A stretch of DNA of 9,183 nt, taken from assembly GCA_027318585.1 (NCBI GenBank), contig DAHVOW010000040.1:1-9183 (forward strand), read 5' to 3'. The notes under the pieces were generated by a model. The model was not told where the DNA came from. It ran no database searches and was given only the letters and a program-made list of their open reading frames with translations. A program made the translations under genes and the position numbers. This DNA comes from Methanobacteriaceae archaeon (lineage in GTDB: Archaea > Methanobacteriota > Methanobacteria > Methanobacteriales > Methanobacteriaceae). Below, in pieces: positions 6,095 to 9,183 of the stretch. The first letter of the stretch is position 1; every line of letters starts with the position of its first letter.

Positions 6095-6856
6095 TTAAAA
6101 CAGAAGTGAAGCCGGATTATCCCGGCACATCCTCTCTATATCCTCTTCAGATATGCCCTGCCTCAGCATCTCCCTTACATACATCTGAAGACCCACTACC
6201 GGAGTGGGATTATGGGATTGGCCAAAATCTGTGGCCATAAGGCACCTATCCGGCCCTACCTCCTGGATGGCCTCTGCAATTCTTTCTGACTCCAGCCCAT
6301 CATGCAGGGGCATAGAGGCCACGTAGCAGTGCTCCAGATAGGCCTGCCGGGCCATCTCCTTCTGTTCATCCAGACTTGCTCCCACCACCCTGGTGAGGGG
6401 ATGGTTAACCACCAGACGGTGTACCCGGAGGCTCCGGGCCAGGTCCAGTACCCGGAATATGTCATGGGGTGGTAGGTGGCCGGTTCCCAGGACCAGGTCG
6501 TAGTCCCGAACCATCTGCAGTACTTCTACCAGTTTCTCCTCCTCCAGTTTCACTTCCTGGTGATGGATGGTGGGAAGCCACACCATCCTACCCCCATAAA
6601 GGGCGGAGGCCTCCACCGCCTGGGCATTAAGGCCCCCTACAGAGAGGTTAAGAGTGACTCCCCCTATAATCTTAAAATCAGTTAGTTTCGAGGCCATCTG
6701 CGCCCGGCCCGAGGTGGGCTCCAGATGGGATTTAATTACTATGGCCTCCATACCTGCCCTGCGGGCCTGTTCTCCAGCCTCCACATCGGAAACTATCCTG
6801 GGCCGGGGATCAGGGGAGGTGTGGAGGTGGGTATCTATAAATCCGGTTATATCCAC
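6095..6856 (-). CDS. DUF6282-like, amidohydrolase-fold protein (TatD-related)
   Basis: With the GTG at 6856-6854 as start, this is a 253-residue cytosolic protein. The N-terminus has the metal-dependent hydrolase signature DTHLHTSPD (8-16), with His10 and His12 as an HxH metal pair. Lys42 and His44 lie in IKSHLEPTSG, His98-His99 in PTIHHQ, His127 in GTGHLPP, His152 in VVNHPL and Asp210 in MATDFGQ. Together they give the order HxH, Lys/His, His, His, Asp expected of a TIM-barrel amidohydrolase. The length and the LPT-HH and GTGHL patterns fit the DUF6282 group. No substrate is established for that group. The gene is second in an operon with the fumarase beta subunit, starting 7 bp after its stop. 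A longer in-frame reading from ATG 6895 overlaps fumarase by 32 bases and has no ribosome binding site I can see. The reading frame itself is certain and the start is probable. Confidence 0.85.
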   Translation of the reverse strand: MDITGFIDTHLHTSPDPRPRIVSDVEAGEQARRAGMEAIVIKSHLEPTSGRAQMASKLTDFKIIGGVTLNLSVGGLNAQAVEASALYGGRMVWLPTIHHQEVKLEEEKLVEVLQMVRDYDLVLGTGHLPPHDIFRVLDLARSLRVHRLVVNHPLTRVVGASLDEQKEMARQAYLEHCYVASMPLHDGLESERIAEAIQEVGPDRCLMATDFGQSHNPTPVVGLQMYVREMLRQGISEEDIERMCRDNPASLLF

Positions 6857-6863
6857 TTTAAGT

Positions 6864-6871
6864 TCAACTCC
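6864..6871 (-). promoter_or_regulatory. Ribosome binding site of the DUF6282-like gene inside the fumarase stop region
   Basis: On the minus strand GGAGTTGA covers the last codons and TGA stop of the fumarase beta gene. It is one base off GGAGGTGA and lies 7 bases before the GTG at 6856-6854. The position argues for GTG 6856 as start and for translational coupling of the two genes. Confidence 0.6.
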
Positions 6872-7409
6872 GCATGGCCTGGCGTACTTCATCATAGAGG
6901 TCGCCGCCTTCAGAATCCATGGTCACAATTAGGGGGCCGAAGTTTTCCACTTCCAATTCCCACACCGCCTCCGGAACACCCAGATCAAGCCAGAAAACCT
7001 GTTTAACCCTCTTCACGGCCTGCACGTAGAGGGCGGCGCAACCCCCCACTGCAGATAGGAATACAGCTTTGTTTCTTTTAAGGGCCTCGGATACCGTGCG
7101 GTCCATACCCCCCTTACCGATAACCGCCTGAACACCCTCATCCAGGACTTGTGCCTCGTAGGGGTTCATCCTGGTGCTGGTGGTGGGGCCGATAGCCACC
7201 ATCCGATACTGGTCCTGGTCTTTTTGTATTATGGGCCCGGCGTGAAAGATCACCGCCCCCACCAGATCCACCGGAGCTCCCTCCTCCACCATCCTTTTAT
7301 GGGCGCTGTCCCGGGCCGTGTAGATGGTTCCAGAAATATACACCGTGTCCTTAACACGTAACTTTTCGGTTTCCTCCCGCCGGAGGGGTGTTTTAAGTTT
7401 AAGTTCCAT
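6864..7409 (-). CDS. Class I fumarate hydratase, beta subunit (FumA C-terminal-domain type)
   Basis: This 181-residue cytosolic protein matches the C-terminal domain of class I Fe-S hydro-lyases (PF05683 type). Its motifs are GTIYTARDSAH (27-37), GPTTSTRMNPY (74-84), GKGGM (98-102), GGCAAL (122-127) and LGVPEAVWELEVENFGP (143-159), in the usual order and spacing. In archaea this domain is a separate subunit that pairs with an alpha subunit carrying the [4Fe-4S] cluster; the alpha gene is not in this window. The enzyme reversibly hydrates fumarate to malate and in Methanobacteriales serves the partial reductive TCA route toward succinate and 2-oxoglutarate. The beta subunit of L(+)-tartrate dehydratase is a close relative, so the name rests partly on the expected physiology. 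The start ATG at 7409 has GGGAG at 7421-7417, 7 bases upstream. The gene is first in a two-gene minus-strand operon with the DUF6282-like gene and is divergent from the DUF2070 gene. Confidence 0.9.
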   Translation of the reverse strand: MELKLKTPLRREETEKLRVKDTVYISGTIYTARDSAHKRMVEEGAPVDLVGAVIFHAGPIIQKDQDQYRMVAIGPTTSTRMNPYEAQVLDEGVQAVIGKGGMDRTVSEALKRNKAVFLSAVGGCAALYVQAVKRVKQVFWLDLGVPEAVWELEVENFGPLIVTMDSEGGDLYDEVRQAMRS

Positions 7410-7528
7410 ATCATATCTCCCTGGTCTTATCTTTTTATAGGGGAAAGGGTAATGTTATATTGTTATCTTTACGATTCATCACAGTTAATTGTTTAAAAGA
7501 TAGTGTTTATTAAATTTAGAGGTATTTC
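7410..7528. promoter_or_regulatory. Divergent promoter region between fumarase beta and the DUF2070 gene
   Basis: This 119-base AT-rich gap must hold both promoters. On the minus strand, the ATAACAATATAAC stretch (7466-7454) could serve as TATA box, giving a start near 7432 and a short leader with GGGAG at 7421-7417. A nearer TATAAAAA (7439-7432) would start transcription at or past that ribosome binding site and is less likely. On the plus strand, TTTAAAAGAT (7492-7501) or TTATATTG (7455-7462) are candidates, with ribosome binding site AGAGGT at 7519-7523, about 6 bases before the ATG at 7529. No operator-like repeat stands out. Confidence 0.5.
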
Positions 7529-9183
7529 ATGTCTGCAGTTGACAATCTTATGGGATTAACCAAGTACCTAGTGGTACTGCCGGAGAGCAAAATATCCATC
7601 CTGTGCATGATATTTTTAAGCTTCCTCACTGGAACGGTGGCCTTCTATCTAGAACCCGGTGTCAATCTCTTCGACAGTGTGGTGTACGGTGGTTCGGCTG
7701 GTTTTATGATCTTCGGTTTGATGTCCATCATGGCCGGGGCCCTGACCCAGCCCTGGGTCAACAGCCTGGAAGGCCGGCATATGAAGATGAAACAGTCCCT
7801 GTTTCTGGCCCTGGCCACCATGCTGGTGGTGGCTTTGGTATATGTCATCGGGAGTTTAGTGTCCACCTTCACAGTTAACAATTACACCATTTACGCCCTG
7901 ATCTATGGTTGTGCCCTGGCCTTTGCCCTGCGGACTCTGATAATCTGGGGAACCAGTAACATCAGCTTTCTGCAGTCTCTGCCCATAGCCATCACCCAGC
8001 CCATACTGATTCTGAGCATGGTCATGGTTCTGGTGTCCCTGACCAGCCTGGAAACCAACTTCGGCCCATTCAGCATACTGGCCCTGACTTTCAAGGCCAT
8101 TATTGCATTTATAATCTTGGTACTGGCTATTTATTCCTTTGTCCTGGTTATTGAATCACCAATAAAACGTAACCTGGGGGTGGGTGGCCTGGAACTTCTG
8201 AGCCTCTTCATCGCCCACATAACGGAGGGTTCCTCTGCCCTGGAAAATGTCTTCAAGGATATGGGGGAGCCCATTGATACCCTGGTGGGAGTGGTGAGTT
8301 TCAAAAGAAAGGATAAAGTTAAGGGCCTTCTAGTATCCCCCTGTGTCCATCCCGGACCGGTGGGGAGTATCGGTGGAGGTAACATGCCCACCGAACTGGC
8401 AGGTTTTATGGAACCCTTCACCATGGTCTGTCACGGCCCGTCCACCCACGATTTCAACCCGGTATCGGCCCGGGAGATTAAGAAAATAGAAAAAGTAGTA
8501 AGGGATGCCCTGGATGAGATGGAGTACTCCCCAGAGGCCAGTCCGTTTTTCAGGGTGAGCTGTGAAGATGCTGTCCTGGGAGTTCAGTACCTGGGAGATA
8601 ATCTGCTCTTACTCGCCACCTTCGCTCCTAATGGCTTTGATGACATCGAATTTGGGGTGGGATTATCCCTGGTAAAGGCAGCAGAAGGCCTGGAAGGGGT
8701 GGGTAATGTGGTGCTGGTGGACTGTCATAACAGTTTTAAGGGAGAATCAGGAAGGGTTTTAGCTGGTAATAAGGAGGTCTTCCAGCTGTTATGTGCAATT
8801 GATAAAATTAAAAGCCCCGGAAAATCCAGTATGGTACGTATGGGCCTGGCTTTTGATCCCCTTTCTCATCTGGACCGTAAGGACGGCGTGGGTCAGAGCG
8901 GAGTGAAGACCATGGTAATAGGGGTGGGAGAGCAGAAAACGGCCTACATACTCCTGGACTCCAACAACATGATCCCGGGCTACCGGGATGAAATAATAAA
9001 GGAAGTAGTGAAACTGGGAGTGAATGAGGTGGAGGTCATGACCACGGACACCCACTACGTTAACACCCTCTCCGGCGGCCATAACCCCTTGGGTCTTAAG
9101 AAAAAGGATGAAATAACCGAAGGAATATTGAAATCTGTCCAGGAAGCTCTACAGGATCTGGAGCCCGTGGAAGTGGGATGTAA
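7529..9183 (+). CDS. DUF2070 family archaeal membrane protein (3' end outside window)
   Basis: The frame is open from ATG 7529 (ribosome binding site AGAGGT just upstream) to the window edge, giving 551 residues and an incomplete last codon. Residues 1 to about 210 are membrane-embedded, with six or so helices near 22-41, 50-72, 90-112, 118-140, 152-172 and 184-208. Residues from about 215 on form a soluble domain with striking polar motifs: SPCVHPGPVGSIGGGNMP (270-287), CHGPSTHDFNP (301-311), VDCHNS (397-402), TTDTHYVNTLSGGHNP (505-520). These fit the archaeal DUF2070 family, widespread in methanogens and without an established function. The clustered His, Asp and Cys residues look like a metal or catalytic site, which is my inference. 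The gene is divergent from the fumarase operon, with no visible operon partner. The missing C-terminal part could add a further helix. The ORF and family are secure; the function is unknown. Confidence 0.88.
   Translation, partial: MSAVDNLMGLTKYLVVLPESKISILCMIFLSFLTGTVAFYLEPGVNLFDSVVYGGSAGFMIFGLMSIMAGALTQPWVNSLEGRHMKMKQSLFLALATMLVVALVYVIGSLVSTFTVNNYTIYALIYGCALAFALRTLIIWGTSNISFLQSLPIAITQPILILSMVMVLVSLTSLETNFGPFSILALTFKAIIAFIILVLAIYSFVLVIESPIKRNLGVGGLELLSLFIAHITEGSSALENVFKDMGEPIDTLVGVVSFKRKDKVKGLLVSPCVHPGPVGSIGGGNMPTELAGFMEPFTMVCHGPSTHDFNPVSAREIKKIEKVVRDALDEMEYSPEASPFFRVSCEDAVLGVQYLGDNLLLLATFAPNGFDDIEFGVGLSLVKAAEGLEGVGNVVLVDCHNSFKGESGRVLAGNKEVFQLLCAIDKIKSPGKSSMVRMGLAFDPLSHLDRKDGVGQSGVKTMVIGVGEQKTAYILLDSNNMIPGYRDEIIKEVVKLGVNEVEVMTTDTHYVNTLSGGHNPLGLKKKDEITEGILKSVQEALQDLEPVEVGC

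Noticed and set aside
6857..6895. ATG 6895 as start of the DUF6282-like protein
   Set aside because: It gives a 32-base overlap with fumarase beta and has no visible ribosome binding site; the added 13 residues lie outside the hydrolase fold. It cannot be fully excluded.
8789..9082. 97-codon minus-strand ORF opposite the DUF2070 gene
   Set aside because: It is antisense to conserved motifs of the DUF2070 domain and has no start signal or recognisable domain.

Overview
The window looks like a chromosomal segment of a methanogenic archaeon, most likely a Methanobacterium-like member of the Methanobacteriales. The basis is a strong GGAGG(G)TGAT-type ribosome binding site, TATA-like boxes in AT-rich gaps, frequent AGG/AGA and ATA codons, and typically archaeal gene types: a DUF2070 membrane protein, a stand-alone class I fumarase beta subunit and an AglD/UPF0104-type membrane protein. 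No mobile element, CRISPR array, rRNA or tRNA was found. The genus is an inference from gene content and style; no marker gene is present.

Region 1 (1-946, + strand) holds the C-terminal end of a chymotrypsin/trypsin-fold protein with an intact GDSGSP serine motif. A COG1926-type phosphoribosyltransferase follows 4 bp later, and its ribosome binding site lies in the protease's last codons. Region 2 (947-1568) is AT-rich and holds one small three-helix membrane protein of unknown function. Region 3 (1569-4805) carries two unlike monovalent-cation/proton antiporters in tandem. The first is a Kef-type CPA2 protein with an RCK nucleotide-binding domain and a TrkA-C domain. The second is a short CPA1 protein of the NhaP2/CvrA type without its usual cytoplasmic domains. 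Each seems to have its own TATA box placed so that the mRNA would start at or within a few bases of the start codon.

Region 4 (4806-6091) begins with what looks like the frameshifted C-terminal remnant of a carboxymuconolactone decarboxylase/AhpD-like gene, in an otherwise AT-rich gap. An AglD/UPF0104 (LPG synthase transmembrane-like) protein follows. Region 5 (6095-7409, - strand) is a two-gene operon: fumarase beta subunit, then a DUF6282/amidohydrolase-like protein whose probable GTG start lies 7 bp after the fumarase stop. This operon converges on the membrane-protein gene with only 3 bp between stop codons. Region 6 (7410-9183) is a divergent promoter gap and a DUF2070 membrane protein that runs off the right edge without a stop.

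Functionally, the two antiporters point to K+/Na+/H+ homeostasis. The fumarase subunit belongs to the partial reductive TCA route of methanogens (malate to fumarate). The protease/phosphoribosyltransferase pair, the three-helix protein, the DUF6282 protein and the DUF2070 protein have no firm function. I see no clearly new multi-gene system. The points most worth a second look are the gene remnant, the His/Asp-rich motifs of the DUF2070 soluble domain, and the near-leaderless antiporter promoters.
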